Assembly: GCA_024278935.1 (NCBI GenBank)
Contig: JAJRSF010000035.1
Span: 1 to 50,819 of the forward strand
DNA: 50,819 bases
Direction of reading: 5' to 3'
Source: Candidatus Zixiibacteriota bacterium
GTDB taxonomy: Bacteria; Zixibacteria; MSB-5A5; GN15; FEB-12
Made by a program: the position numbers and the translations under genes. Every line of letters begins with the position of its first letter. Within the stretch, counting starts at the first letter, position 1. This document shows positions 1-8,760 of this stretch, piece after piece. The notes beneath the pieces are model-generated. The model ran no database searches, had not been told where the DNA came from, and saw only the letters and a list, made by a program, of their open reading frames with translations.

Positions 1-1080
1 AGATGGATAGAGAAAGTTCCTGATAATAACAAAGACACTCTAAATCTACCTGAAATGCGGTTCGGACCTTTTCAAAATATTGTCGCTTTTGACCATCTCA
101 AACAAGAGATTCTAATAATCTCAAATATCTTACATGAGCATAAAGATAAAGGCTTAAAAACAAAATATGATAATGCTAAAAAGCATATTGATGATATTTC
201 AAAACAGTTATTAAAAAATATTCCAAAACAAAAACCTGCCAAAAAATCAAAAGCTAAAATCAAAGCATCATACACCGAAAAAGAATTTTGTTCGCTTGTC
301 AGAAAAGCAAAGCGATATATTAAAGAGGGTGATGTTTTTCAAGTTGTACTCTCACAACGCTGGGAAATTACATCAGCCAAATCTGCATTGTCGGTCTATC
401 GGAAATTACGCAGGATTAACCCATCGCCATATATGTTTTTGCTGAACTTTGATGATAACGCTGTGATAGGTTCATCGCCTGAAATGATGGTGCGTGTCGA
501 GAAGCAACAAATAGAAACACGACCAATCGCAGGGACTCGTCCGAGAGGGAAAACGGAAGCAGAAGATGAAAAGATGATAGCTTCGCTTTTAAAAGATGAA
601 AAAGAAATTGCCGAACATACGATGCTACTGGACCTTGGTCGAAATGATATCGGAAGAGTCGCACAACCGGGTACGGTAAAAATTAAAGATAATATGATTA
701 TCGAAAAATATTCTCACGTGATTCATATTGTAAGCTCTGTAGTTGGAAAACTGCAGAAAAAGTTTAAACCGATAGATGGCTTCTTCGCATGTTTCCCTGC
801 GGGGACTGTCTCAGGTGCACCGAAGATTCGTGCCATGGAAATTATCGACGAGCTTGCAAAAGAACGACGTTCAGTCTACGCCGGCTCAATCGCATATCTA
901 GATTTCTGGGGCAACTTCGATTCCTGTATTGCGATTCGCACAGTTGTAAAAAAAGATGATAAGTATTTTCTGCAGGCAGGGGCGGGGATTGTTGCCGATT
1001 CAAAACCTGTCAAAGAATTTAAAGAGACCGAAGCAAAAGCGAAAGTCCTTATGGAAGCTGTCATAGGAGAGGATCAATAA
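1..1080 (+). CDS. trpE: anthranilate synthase component I (5'-truncated)
   Basis: The reading frame is open from base 1, so the N-terminal part lies outside the window and 359 C-terminal residues remain. The enzyme uses chorismate and ammonia from TrpG to make anthranilate, the first committed step to tryptophan. The chorismate-binding domain is complete. Visible motifs include GDVFQVVLSQRW (about residue 110), IAGTRPRG, LLDLGRNDIGRVA, FPAGTVSGAPKIRAMEIID (about residue 265) and GAGIVADS near the end, all typical of TrpE rather than of PabB or isochorismate synthase by context. The stop is directly followed by the trpG ATG, with an AGGAGAGG ribosome site inside the 3' end. Feedback by tryptophan cannot be judged because the N-terminal domain is missing. 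Operon leader signals are also outside the window. Confidence 0.96.
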   Translation, partial: RWIEKVPDNNKDTLNLPEMRFGPFQNIVAFDHLKQEILIISNILHEHKDKGLKTKYDNAKKHIDDISKQLLKNIPKQKPAKKSKAKIKASYTEKEFCSLVRKAKRYIKEGDVFQVVLSQRWEITSAKSALSVYRKLRRINPSPYMFLLNFDDNAVIGSSPEMMVRVEKQQIETRPIAGTRPRGKTEAEDEKMIASLLKDEKEIAEHTMLLDLGRNDIGRVAQPGTVKIKDNMIIEKYSHVIHIVSSVVGKLQKKFKPIDGFFACFPAGTVSGAPKIRAMEIIDELAKERRSVYAGSIAYLDFWGNFDSCIAIRTVVKKDDKYFLQAGAGIVADSKPVKEFKETEAKAKVLMEAVIGEDQ

Positions 1081-1647
1081 ATGTTAGTCATGCTCGATAA
1101 TTATGATTCGTTTACCTATAATCTTGTGCAGTATCTCTCTGAACTCGGGGCCGAACTTGAAGTGTACCGCAATGATGAAATCACGATAGATGAACTTCTT
1201 GCGTTGAAACCGCAGGGGATAGTTTTGTCACCCGGTCCGGGTCGTCCTGAAAACGCAGGCATAATGAATGATTTGATAAAAGAGTCTGCTGGTTCAATCC
1301 CTATGCTTGGCGTTTGTCTAGGTTACCAAGCGATGGCACAAGTATATGGTGGAGAGATTGGGTATGCCCCGACATTGATGCACGGCAAGACTTCGCAAAT
1401 TATTCATACTAAATCAAAACTGTTTAAAAATCTTCCGAATCCATTTGTCGCAACTCGGTATCATTCTCTGATAGTCAAAAAAGAATCTCTTCCAAAAGAA
1501 TTTAAAATCATAGCCTATACCGATGGTGATATTATTATGGCGATTGAACATAACAGTTTGCCATTGTACGGCGTGCAGTTTCACCCAGAATCAATCATGA
1601 CACCTGAAGGAAAAGAAATTTTACGAAATTTCTTGAATCTCTTATAA
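1081..1647 (+). CDS. trpG: anthranilate synthase glutamine amidotransferase subunit
   Basis: A 188-residue class I glutamine amidotransferase that releases ammonia from glutamine for TrpE. The oxyanion/nucleophile motif GVCLGYQAM (Cys near residue 79) and the His/Glu pair in QFHPESIMTPEG are present, as is the N-terminal DNYDSFTYNLVQ. It begins at the base after the trpE stop, with a good ribosome site (GGAGAGG). Its own stop overlaps the trpD start as TAATG. The same protein often also serves PabB in folate synthesis. No second amidotransferase is visible here, so dual use is possible but is an inference. Confidence 0.96.
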   Translation: MLVMLDNYDSFTYNLVQYLSELGAELEVYRNDEITIDELLALKPQGIVLSPGPGRPENAGIMNDLIKESAGSIPMLGVCLGYQAMAQVYGGEIGYAPTLMHGKTSQIIHTKSKLFKNLPNPFVATRYHSLIVKKESLPKEFKIIAYTDGDIIMAIEHNSLPLYGVQFHPESIMTPEGKEILRNFLNLL

Positions 1648-2654
1648 TGAAAAATTATATACAAGAATTATTGTCTGACAAAAATCTTTCAATGGCTGAT
1701 GCATCGCTTGCGATGAATCTAATCATGGATGGTAAAGCAGCGCCTTCAGAGATAGGCGAATTTCTCCTCGCCTTAAATAAAAAAGGGGAGACCTCCAATG
1801 AAGTCGCCGGCTTTGTAAATTCTATGCGAGCACATTCTTTGAAAGTAAATTTAAAAGATGCAAATGCAGTCGACGGATGTGGCACAGGCGGAGATGGTTC
1901 CGATAGCTTTAATGTTTCCACCGCCGCTGCTTTGGTGGCATCATCTGCTGGAGTTACTGTTGCTAAACATGGTAACAGATCGGTAAGTTCAAAATGTGGT
2001 TCATCGGATCTGCTTGCCCAGGCAGGAGCGAATCTTGAATTAGAAAATGATAAAGTAGAAAAAATTATAAATGAAATCGGATTCGGGTTTATGTTTGCCC
2101 CGAAGTTTCATCCTGCTATGAAATATGCTGCTCCGGTTCGAAAAGAATTAGGCGTCAGAACAGTTTTTAATATTTTAGGACCAATGACAAACCCTGCTTC
2201 GGTCAAGCGTCAACTTATTGGCGTATATCAAAAATCGCTCATGCGTCTCATGATTGAAGTTTTACAAAAGACTGGTTCGACCCATGTGATAACAGCTCAT
2301 GCCCAAGATGGTATGGATGAGTTTTCTATTTCTGCTCCAACTGATTATCTGGAACTCAAAGATGGTGTCATAACCGAACATACTTTACAACTTGCAGATG
2401 TCGGTATCAAGCAGATGTATGAAGATGCTCTTATTGGTGGCGATGCGGTAGTAAATCTTGAAATTTTAGAATCTATTTTAGGCGGGGATACCTCGGCGTA
2501 CACCGATGCCGTTGCCTTAAACGCAGGCGTCATGATTTATCTGTCAGGGAAAACTGCTGATATTAACGACGGTGTTAAATTAGCTTTTGATACGATACAG
2601 ACTAAAAAAGCAAAAATTCAATTTGAAAAATATATAGAGGCAACCCAGCAATAA
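1647..2654 (+). CDS. trpD: anthranilate phosphoribosyltransferase
   Basis: A 335-residue enzyme transferring phosphoribose from PRPP to anthranilate. The glycine-rich PRPP-binding motif GTGGDGSDSFNVST (about residues 79-92), the KHGNRSVSSKCGSSDLL motif and VFNILGPMTNP are all clear, and the length is normal for the family. Translation is coupled to trpG through TAATG. An A6G4 run near position 1780 is read without a frame change, which is a useful control for the frame disruptions described elsewhere. The next gene, an unexpected transporter, starts 4 bases after the stop. Confidence 0.96.
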   Translation: MKNYIQELLSDKNLSMADASLAMNLIMDGKAAPSEIGEFLLALNKKGETSNEVAGFVNSMRAHSLKVNLKDANAVDGCGTGGDGSDSFNVSTAAALVASSAGVTVAKHGNRSVSSKCGSSDLLAQAGANLELENDKVEKIINEIGFGFMFAPKFHPAMKYAAPVRKELGVRTVFNILGPMTNPASVKRQLIGVYQKSLMRLMIEVLQKTGSTHVITAHAQDGMDEFSISAPTDYLELKDGVITEHTLQLADVGIKQMYEDALIGGDAVVNLEILESILGGDTSAYTDAVALNAGVMIYLSGKTADINDGVKLAFDTIQTKKAKIQFEKYIEATQQ

Positions 2655-2657
2655 GAT

Positions 2658-3980
2658 ATGACCAGACAAACTCCCAACTATACAGATCAAGAAACGACGG
2701 GGGTATTGCAAGCTATTCAAAATGAATTGGCTGATTATCTCTATCATATAAAACTCTTTTCCAAAAATGCAAAACTATATCTTCTCGGCTCTTTTTTAAT
2801 CGGAGTCAATTTTCATGTTTTCCAACTTCTTTTAAATTTATACCTGCGTGAACTTGGTTTTGAAGAAAGCCAAATTGGCTATATAATTTCTTCTCGTGCC
2901 GTTGGCATGACACTAATAGCGATTCCGGCGGCAATGCTTTTGAGTCGTGTAAAACTCAAACCGATTCTGCTAGCCAGTTGTCTTTTCTTTGGAATCTTTT
3001 CCTTTGGTTTAAGCACCTATCAAGAATTTGATTTACTGATTTCTTTTTCTTTATTCTCTGGAATTGTCTTTGCTTTTTACCGTGTTGCAGGTGGTCCTTT
3101 TTATATGCGGAACTCAACAAAAAAAGAACGGACACATCTGTTCTCCGTTTCATTTGGCATGATGATTATGGAGGGCATGGCAGGGTCGGCAGGCTCTGGG
3201 CAACTTGTAAAATTGCTGGCGTCTCAATTTGACAATCTGATATTAGGTTATCAGTATACTATGTATGTAGGAATTCTGTTTTCACTGCTTGCATTGATTC
3301 CGTTTTCTCTTATCAAAGCATCAAAGCCATCATCTGAAGAAAACAAAATTAATCTCTCACTCAAACAATTTAAAGAACGTGGCTCGTTTTATTTTAAAAT
3401 TACGATTTCCAATTTTCTTGTCGGGATGGGAGCAGGTTTGATTATCCCGTTTTTGAATCTGTATTTTAGAGATCGGTTTCACCAAGGGGCAGATAGTATC
3501 GGTCTGTTTTATTTCTTTGTCTCATTTTCAATGCTTGCCGGTTCACTCGCAGGTCCTATTATGGCAAAGAAATTTGGTCTAGTGCGGACAGTTGTGATTA
3601 CCCAGCTTCTTTCGATACCGTTTATGTTTATCATGTCGTATAGCTATTTCTTGCCATTTGTGGTTGCAGCAGTTATCTTGCGAGCAGGATTTATGAATCT
3701 CGGAGTTCCAATAGTGACAAATTTAGGAATGGAATTATCAAATAAAAAAGAACAAGGTCTCGTAAATGCATTGCTCATGGTTTCCTGGACATCATCGTGG
3801 ATGATCTCAGCCGCAGTTGGCGGACAACTTATTGACAGCTATGGTTACACTTTTACGATCAACATAACTATTGGTCTATATTTACTTTCGACAATTATAT
3901 TTTATTCTTTCTTTAAGGATGTTGAAATGAAAACCGACAGTCATCCTAAGTGGATTATTATTAATGAGAGCAATAGGTAA
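2658..3980 (+). CDS. MFS transporter embedded in the trp operon
   Basis: A 440-residue polytopic membrane protein. About twelve hydrophobic segments can be counted, in two halves separated by a polar loop near residues 220-240 (KASKPSSEENKINLSLKQ), which fits the major facilitator superfamily. It starts 4 bases after the trpD stop and its 3' end overlaps the trpC start by 17 bases, so it is translated as part of the trp operon. Its substrate cannot be read from sequence. Context suggests export or import of an aromatic compound or pathway intermediate, which is inference only. Frame and length look intact. Confidence 0.85.
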   Translation: MTRQTPNYTDQETTGVLQAIQNELADYLYHIKLFSKNAKLYLLGSFLIGVNFHVFQLLLNLYLRELGFEESQIGYIISSRAVGMTLIAIPAAMLLSRVKLKPILLASCLFFGIFSFGLSTYQEFDLLISFSLFSGIVFAFYRVAGGPFYMRNSTKKERTHLFSVSFGMMIMEGMAGSAGSGQLVKLLASQFDNLILGYQYTMYVGILFSLLALIPFSLIKASKPSSEENKINLSLKQFKERGSFYFKITISNFLVGMGAGLIIPFLNLYFRDRFHQGADSIGLFYFFVSFSMLAGSLAGPIMAKKFGLVRTVVITQLLSIPFMFIMSYSYFLPFVVAAVILRAGFMNLGVPIVTNLGMELSNKKEQGLVNALLMVSWTSSWMISAAVGGQLIDSYGYTFTINITIGLYLLSTIIFYSFFKDVEMKTDSHPKWIIINESNR

Positions 3981-4754
3981 TGGATATACTTCAAAAATAG
4001 CCATAAATAAACGCTTGGAAATTGACCTGCTCAAGGTAGAATTTCCATTGAGTTTAATTAGAAAAAAACTACCTGACACAAGACAGTTTCGGTTGTCTGA
4101 AGCGTTGACTAAGGATGATTTAATTCATGTTATTGCTGAGATTAAAAAGGGTCGCCATCAAAAGGAATTATATCAGAAAATTTTAATCCTGAATTGCTAG
4201 CCGAAATGTATCATGATGGGGGAGCGTCGGCGTTGTCGGTCTTGACTGAGAGTAAATATTTTTATGGTAACTATAAATATATTAAAGCAGCCTCGGATAA
4301 AACAAATCTACCAATACTCTGCAAAGATTTTATGCTTGAGCCTTACCAAATTTATCATGCAAAATATATTCATGCCGATGCGATACTTTTGATAGTGAAA
4401 CTTCTTCCGAAAGAACTACTTGTCGAGATGATAAAAGTTGCTGCAGAACTTGGCTTAGATGCCTTAGTCGAAGTACATGATGAAGCCGAACTGCAGATTG
4501 CTTTAGAATCTGATGCGAAAATAATTGGAGTTAATAATCGAAATTTAACAACTTTTGAGACTGACTTGCAAACATCGGTTGCTTTAGCCAAATTGATCCC
4601 ATCTGATAAAATTAAAGTTGCCGAGTCTGGGATATTCAACTATGAAAATATCAAGTTGCTACAGCAAGCAGGCTATAACAACTTTCTTATCGGTGAAGCA
4701 TTAGTAAAAGATGATAACCCTTCTGAACTTTTAAAGAGGTTACGCGGTGCATAA
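3964..4754 (+). CDS. trpC: indole-3-glycerol phosphate synthase, interrupted by a -1 frame change
   Basis: This gene closes the indole ring, converting CdRP to indole-3-glycerol phosphate. The first frame ends in TAG at 4198-4200 after HVIAEIKKG, just where the family has the conserved phosphate/substrate-binding motif ...KKxSPSKG. Reading one base back at AAAAAGGG (4144-4151) restores K-K-G-S-P-S-K-G and then an uninterrupted C-terminal part through LLAEMYHDGGASALSVLTE, CKDFMLEPYQIYHA, IGVNNRNL and AESGIF. The restored product is about 263 residues, the usual length. The site also fits the slippery heptamer A_AAG_GGT. It may be a sequencing deletion, a real mutation or recoding. The start ATG overlaps the MFS gene and the end overlaps trpF by 8 bases. 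Confidence 0.9.
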
Positions 4755-5382
4755 TTTCAAAGTTAAAGTTTGCGGAATAACCCGTGCAAAAGATGCCAAG
4801 TCTGCAATCAAATATGGTGCCGATATGCTCGGGTTTATTTTCTATAAAAAATCTGTTAGGTATATCTCGGTTGTTTCAGCGAAGAAAATTATAGATACTC
4901 TCCCGCCAACGATTGCACGGGTAGGTGTTTTTGTCAATGAAGATCGAAATAAAGTTTTAAAGATTGCTCAAAAATTACAACTCGATTTTATACAGTTAAG
5001 CGGTAATGAAACAAAAGCAGATATTCGGTTTCTTTCCAAAAATCGGTTTAAGATTATTAAAACAATAGCAGTGGCAACCCAGGATGATATTAAAAGAGCA
5101 ATACTTCTTGATGTTGATATAGTTCATCTCGACACAGCCGATAAAAAACTATATGGCGGATCTGGTCGGCAGTTTAATTGGAATCTGAAAATTCCGAAAA
5201 GTATGAAAAATATTATGCTGGCAGGTGGAATTAATTCAGACAATGTTATAGATGGCATTAAGAAATTTCAACCGCTGATTATAGATGTGAACTCCGGTGT
5301 TGAGAATAAGCCGGGACAAAAATCTGATAAATTATTAAAAGAGTTTTTCAAGAAAGTAAATAAAGAACGTTATGGCAAATAA
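4747..5382 (+). CDS. trpF: phosphoribosylanthranilate isomerase
   Basis: A 211-residue TIM-barrel enzyme that isomerises N-(5-phosphoribosyl)anthranilate to CdRP. The N-terminal [11 protein letters not shown] contains the catalytic Cys, and [31 protein letters not shown] and the C-terminal [10 protein letters not shown] / DVNSGVE phosphate-binding motifs are present. The catalytic Asp usually lies in the region [20 protein letters not shown], which is intact. It starts with GTG, chosen because AAGAGG lies just upstream and the preceding trpC ends 8 bases in. The 3' end overlaps trpB by 11 bases. Confidence 0.94.
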   Translation: MHNFKVKVCGITRAKDAKSAIKYGADMLGFIFYKKSVRYISVVSAKKIIDTLPPTIARVGVFVNEDRNKVLKIAQKLQLDFIQLSGNETKADIRFLSKNRFKIIKTIAVATQDDIKRAILLDVDIVHLDTADKKLYGGSGRQFNWNLKIPKSMKNIMLAGGINSDNVIDGIKKFQPLIIDVNSGVENKPGQKSDKLLKEFFKKVNKERYGK

Positions 5383-6559
5383 AAGACCAGACAGCAAAGG
5401 AAGGTTCGGTGCATACGGAGGAAGATACGTTCCCGAAACTGTCATTTTTGCTTTGGATGAATTAACCGAATGTTATAAGTCTGCTAAAAAAGATAAAGCG
5501 TTCAAAAAAGAATTTGAGTCTTTCTTAAAAGATTTTGTCGGTCGCCCATCTCCGTTTTATTTTGCCGAACGTTTTACTAAATATCTTGGTGGTCCTCAAA
5601 TATATTTCAAGCGTGAAGATTGCAATCATACCGGCGCCCATAAAATAAACAATACAGTCGGGCAGATTTTGCTCGCTAAACGTATGAACAAAAAACGAAT
5701 CATAGCCGAGACCGGTGCCGGGCAACATGGCTTGGCAACAGCGACTGTATGTGCAAGGTTTGGATTTAAATGTGTCATCTATATGGGTGAGGAAGATGTC
5801 GTTCGCCAAAGAGCAAATGTTGAAAAGATGCGTCTTCTAGGGGCGGAAGTTGTCCCGGTCTTGTCAGGCTCAAAGACTTTAAAAGATGCAACTTCGGAAG
5901 CTCTTCGTGACTGGGTTACAAATATCAAAGATACATTTTATATTATCGGTTCTGTGGTGGGACCTCATCCGTATCCAATGATTGTCAAAGATTTCCAGTC
6001 GGTGATAGGCAAAGAGACAAAAAAAGAATCACAAAAACGGTTTGGCAAAGCACCCGATGTCTTGATTGCATCGGTCGGTGGCGGTTCAAATGCGATCGGT
6101 ATGTTTGACGAATTTATAGATAACAAAAAAGTAAAACTGATTGGCGTCGAAGCAGCAGGTCATGGACTCAATACAAAAATGCACGCAGCACCGCTTACCA
6201 AAGGGAAACCTGGTGTGCTACATGGTTCCTATTCCTACTTAGTATACGATGAAGACGGACAGGTTATGCTTCCGCATTCAATCTCTGCAGGTTTGGATTA
6301 TCCCGGGATTGGTCCTGAACATTCTTATTTGAAAGATATAAAACGAGTCGTATATGAATCTGTGACAGACAAACAAGCACTACATGCTTTTAAGTTGGTT
6401 TCAAAACTTGAGGGAATTATCCCTGCCTTGGAAACATCGCATGCTCTAGCGTATATTATCAAAGCGAAAAAGAAGTTTAAGAAAAACCAAAATATTGTTA
6501 TCTGTTTTTCTGGTCGTGGTGATAAAGATATGGATATAATTTTGAAGAGTGATTCATAA
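5372..6559 (+). CDS. trpB: tryptophan synthase beta chain
   Basis: A 395-residue PLP enzyme that condenses indole with serine. The PLP lysine motif HTGAHKINN (about residues 82-90), ETGAGQHG, the phosphate-binding GGGSNAIG (about residue 231) and CFSGRGDKD near the end are all seen. Length and start ([22 protein letters not shown]) match the classical TrpB1 type that works with TrpA, not the longer TrpB2 type. It overlaps the end of trpF, and trpA follows immediately. Confidence 0.97.
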   Translation: MANKRPDSKGRFGAYGGRYVPETVIFALDELTECYKSAKKDKAFKKEFESFLKDFVGRPSPFYFAERFTKYLGGPQIYFKREDCNHTGAHKINNTVGQILLAKRMNKKRIIAETGAGQHGLATATVCARFGFKCVIYMGEEDVVRQRANVEKMRLLGAEVVPVLSGSKTLKDATSEALRDWVTNIKDTFYIIGSVVGPHPYPMIVKDFQSVIGKETKKESQKRFGKAPDVLIASVGGGSNAIGMFDEFIDNKKVKLIGVEAAGHGLNTKMHAAPLTKGKPGVLHGSYSYLVYDEDGQVMLPHSISAGLDYPGIGPEHSYLKDIKRVVYESVTDKQALHAFKLVSKLEGIIPALETSHALAYIIKAKKKFKKNQNIVICFSGRGDKDMDIILKSDS

Positions 6560-6560
6560 G

Positions 6561-7367
6561 ATGCAAAATAGAATAACAAAATGTTTAGATAGTCTTGGTA
6601 AAAGAAAACTGCTGATACCGTTTTTCACAGCTGGATTTCCATCTATTAAAATGACCGAAGAATATATCAAGGCTGCTGAATCTGCAGGGGTTGATTTAAT
6701 TGAAATAGGTCTTCCGTTTTCAGATCCTATGGCTGATGGTCCCGAAGTGCAGTATGCATCTAAACTTTCCCTTGATAATAATCTGAAACTCAAAGATGTT
6801 TTCACCATGGTCGAGCGGATTCGGAAATATTCCGACATACCTCTCTTATTTATGAATTATGTCAATCCGATTATTGCTGTCGGCGAGAAGAAGTTTCTTA
6901 CTATGGCAGCGAATGTTGGAATCGATGGGCTGATTATTCCTGATCTACCTGTTGAAGAATCTACTTCTGTGAAAGAGATAGCGGATAAAGTAGGGCTATC
7001 ATTGACATATTTAGCATCACCGACATCATCAGCTGAACGAATTCAGATGATTGACAAAATAACAACCGGGTTTATCTATGCAGTTACCGTGGCAGGTGTT
7101 ACCGGAGCGAATAAGAAATTCAGCAAAAAAACAGACGATTATCTAAAAATGCTGAAATCTCAGTTAAATCATAAATTTGTTGCAGGTTTTGGCGTATCTA
7201 ATTCAAATGACGCTAAAAGATTAACAAAATATTCCGATGGTGTAGTTATTGGTTCAAAGTTAATACAAACTATCAGAGAAGCAAAAACCGAAAAATCTTC
7301 GGTTTTAAAAATAGAAAAATTCTTGAAAGATATTCGTAAAACATTGTCATTAGCAAAAAGAAAATAG
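6561..7367 (+). CDS. trpA: tryptophan synthase alpha chain
   Basis: A 268-residue TIM-barrel subunit cleaving indole-3-glycerol phosphate to indole, which is channelled to TrpB. The catalytic Glu and Asp lie in IEIGLPFSDPMADGPEVQ; GLIIPDLPVEE and VTVAGVTG with C-terminal GFGVSN...VIGSKL complete the family pattern. ATG at 6561, two bases after the trpB stop, is preferred; an in-frame GTG at 6549 is possible. The stop TAG lies in an A-rich run (7355-7367). One extra A there would fuse this gene to the following chorismate mutase (see findings). Confidence 0.95.
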   Translation: MQNRITKCLDSLGKRKLLIPFFTAGFPSIKMTEEYIKAAESAGVDLIEIGLPFSDPMADGPEVQYASKLSLDNNLKLKDVFTMVERIRKYSDIPLLFMNYVNPIIAVGEKKFLTMAANVGIDGLIIPDLPVEESTSVKEIADKVGLSLTYLASPTSSAERIQMIDKITTGFIYAVTVAGVTGANKKFSKKTDDYLKMLKSQLNHKFVAGFGVSNSNDAKRLTKYSDGVVIGSKLIQTIREAKTEKSSVLKIEKFLKDIRKTLSLAKRK

Positions 7368-7636
7368 AAACTATTCGCAAAAAAATCGACAAGCTGGATC
7401 AACAGCTTTTGTATCTTCTCAATCAAAGAGCCGAACAGGTGATTGAAATGGGGAAGGTCAAACAGAAGATGGAAATCAAAGTATTTGACCCAAAGCGGGA
7501 ACGTGATATTTTTGTCAACATGACAGAAAAGAACCCGGGTCCACTGCATGTTGATGCTATTGTGCGAATATTTGAACGGATTATTGATGAGTCGCGCAGG
7601 CTTGAACGTATTGAAGCAAACGAGAAGAATGAGTAA
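7349..7636 (+). CDS. chorismate mutase (AroQ-class), start unclear
   Basis: A small all-helical chorismate mutase, about 95 residues, converting chorismate to prephenate for phenylalanine and tyrosine. The pattern IRKKIDKLDQQLLYLLNQRAE, then KVKQK and FDPKRE, is typical, with the first Arg as a likely active-site residue. No ATG, GTG or TTG lies before this first helix. The frame opens after a TAA at 7337-7339, and the only earlier candidates are ATT at 7343 or 7349 or ATA at 7364, overlapping trpA. TTG at 7409 would remove the catalytic helix. Either a rare start codon is used or a base is missing and it is fused to TrpA. DAHP synthase follows after 3 bases; in Bacillus these two activities are fused. 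Confidence 0.88.
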   Translation: MSKKKIETIRKKIDKLDQQLLYLLNQRAEQVIEMGKVKQKMEIKVFDPKRERDIFVNMTEKNPGPLHVDAIVRIFERIIDESRRLERIEANEKNE

Positions 7637-7639
7637 ATT

Positions 7640-8653
7640 ATGATAGTCGTCTTTAATGAAAATGCTACCGCGAAACAGATTCAGAAAGTAACTGAAAAAT
7701 TACTTGATAAGGGATTTGACCTACATCGCTCTACCGGATCATCGCAAGTGGTCTTCGGAGTTGTTGGAGATACCCTGCGGGTTGATACTCGTGACTTTGA
7801 AGTTCTCGATGGTGTCCATGAAGTAATCCGAATTTCCGAACCATACAAACTTGCCAGCAGATCATTTAAAAAAGAAGATACAATTGTCAAAGTAGGTAAA
7901 GCGACATTCGGCGGTAAAAAAATCGGGATGATTGCCGGACCATGCTCAATCGAATCAAGAGATCAGATTAAAAAAATTGCCAAAATGCTCAAAAAATCAG
8001 GCACAAAAGTTTTACGTGGTGGAGCATATAAACCGAGAACATCTCCGTATGCATTCCAGGGTATGGGCGAAGAAGGTCTCAAATATCTTCGTGAAGCAGG
8101 CGATATGAATGACATGGCTGTTGTCTCTGAAGTCATGGATCGAATGGATATAATCCCGGCTCTGAAATATGTCGACATGATTCAGGTCGGTGCTCGTAAT
8201 ATGCAGAATTTCGCACTTCTCAAAGAACTTGGTAAAATCAATATTCCGATTCTTCTCAAACGTGGTATGTCGGCGACTCTCCAAGAACTTTTGATGGCTG
8301 CCGAATATATTATGGCTGGCGGGAATCATCAGGTAATTCTCTGCGAACGGGGAATACGTACTTTTGAAACTTACACTCGTAATACTTTAGATATTTCAGC
8401 GGTACCAGTGCTTCAACAACTTTCGCATCTTCCGGTGATCACTGACCCATCCCATGGCGTTGGTATTCGGGACAAAGTAGCTCCGATGGCCCGTGCATCG
8501 GTGGCAGCAGGGGCAGATGGGCTTATTTTGGAAGTGCATTATGACCCTGATAAAGCGTTTTCCGATGGTGCCCAGACTTTGTATGTCAATCAGTATGAAC
8601 AACTGGTCAAAGAACTCAAAATTATCGCTTCTGCCGTCAATCGCACTCTCTAA
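7640..8653 (+). CDS. aroF: 3-deoxy-7-phosphoheptulonate synthase, type I-beta (copy 1)
   Basis: A 337-residue DAHP synthase joining PEP and erythrose-4-phosphate at the entry to the shikimate pathway. The first about 70 residues form the ferredoxin/ACT-like regulatory domain seen in Thermotoga-type enzymes. The catalytic barrel follows, with [52 protein letters not shown] and DPSHGVG. The N-terminal domain in this family mediates tyrosine/phenylalanine feedback, so this copy may be allosteric (family knowledge, not shown here). It follows the chorismate mutase gene closely. A paralogue lies at 11393-12406. Confidence 0.95.
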   Translation: MIVVFNENATAKQIQKVTEKLLDKGFDLHRSTGSSQVVFGVVGDTLRVDTRDFEVLDGVHEVIRISEPYKLASRSFKKEDTIVKVGKATFGGKKIGMIAGPCSIESRDQIKKIAKMLKKSGTKVLRGGAYKPRTSPYAFQGMGEEGLKYLREAGDMNDMAVVSEVMDRMDIIPALKYVDMIQVGARNMQNFALLKELGKINIPILLKRGMSATLQELLMAAEYIMAGGNHQVILCERGIRTFETYTRNTLDISAVPVLQQLSHLPVITDPSHGVGIRDKVAPMARASVAAGADGLILEVHYDPDKAFSDGAQTLYVNQYEQLVKELKIIASAVNRTL

Positions 8654-8760
8654 AATAATCTCAATTCTTCCTTATTAAAACTGGACTTTTTGGCTCAAAT
8701 TCTGTTATTTTCAAGACCATATTAGTTGCATAATTGTAAATATGAATATTGAAAGTAGAT

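Noticed and set aside
7409-7636. TTG at 7409 as start of chorismate mutase.
   Set aside because: It would delete the first helix with the catalytic Arg (IRKKIDKLDQQL), leaving a non-functional enzyme.
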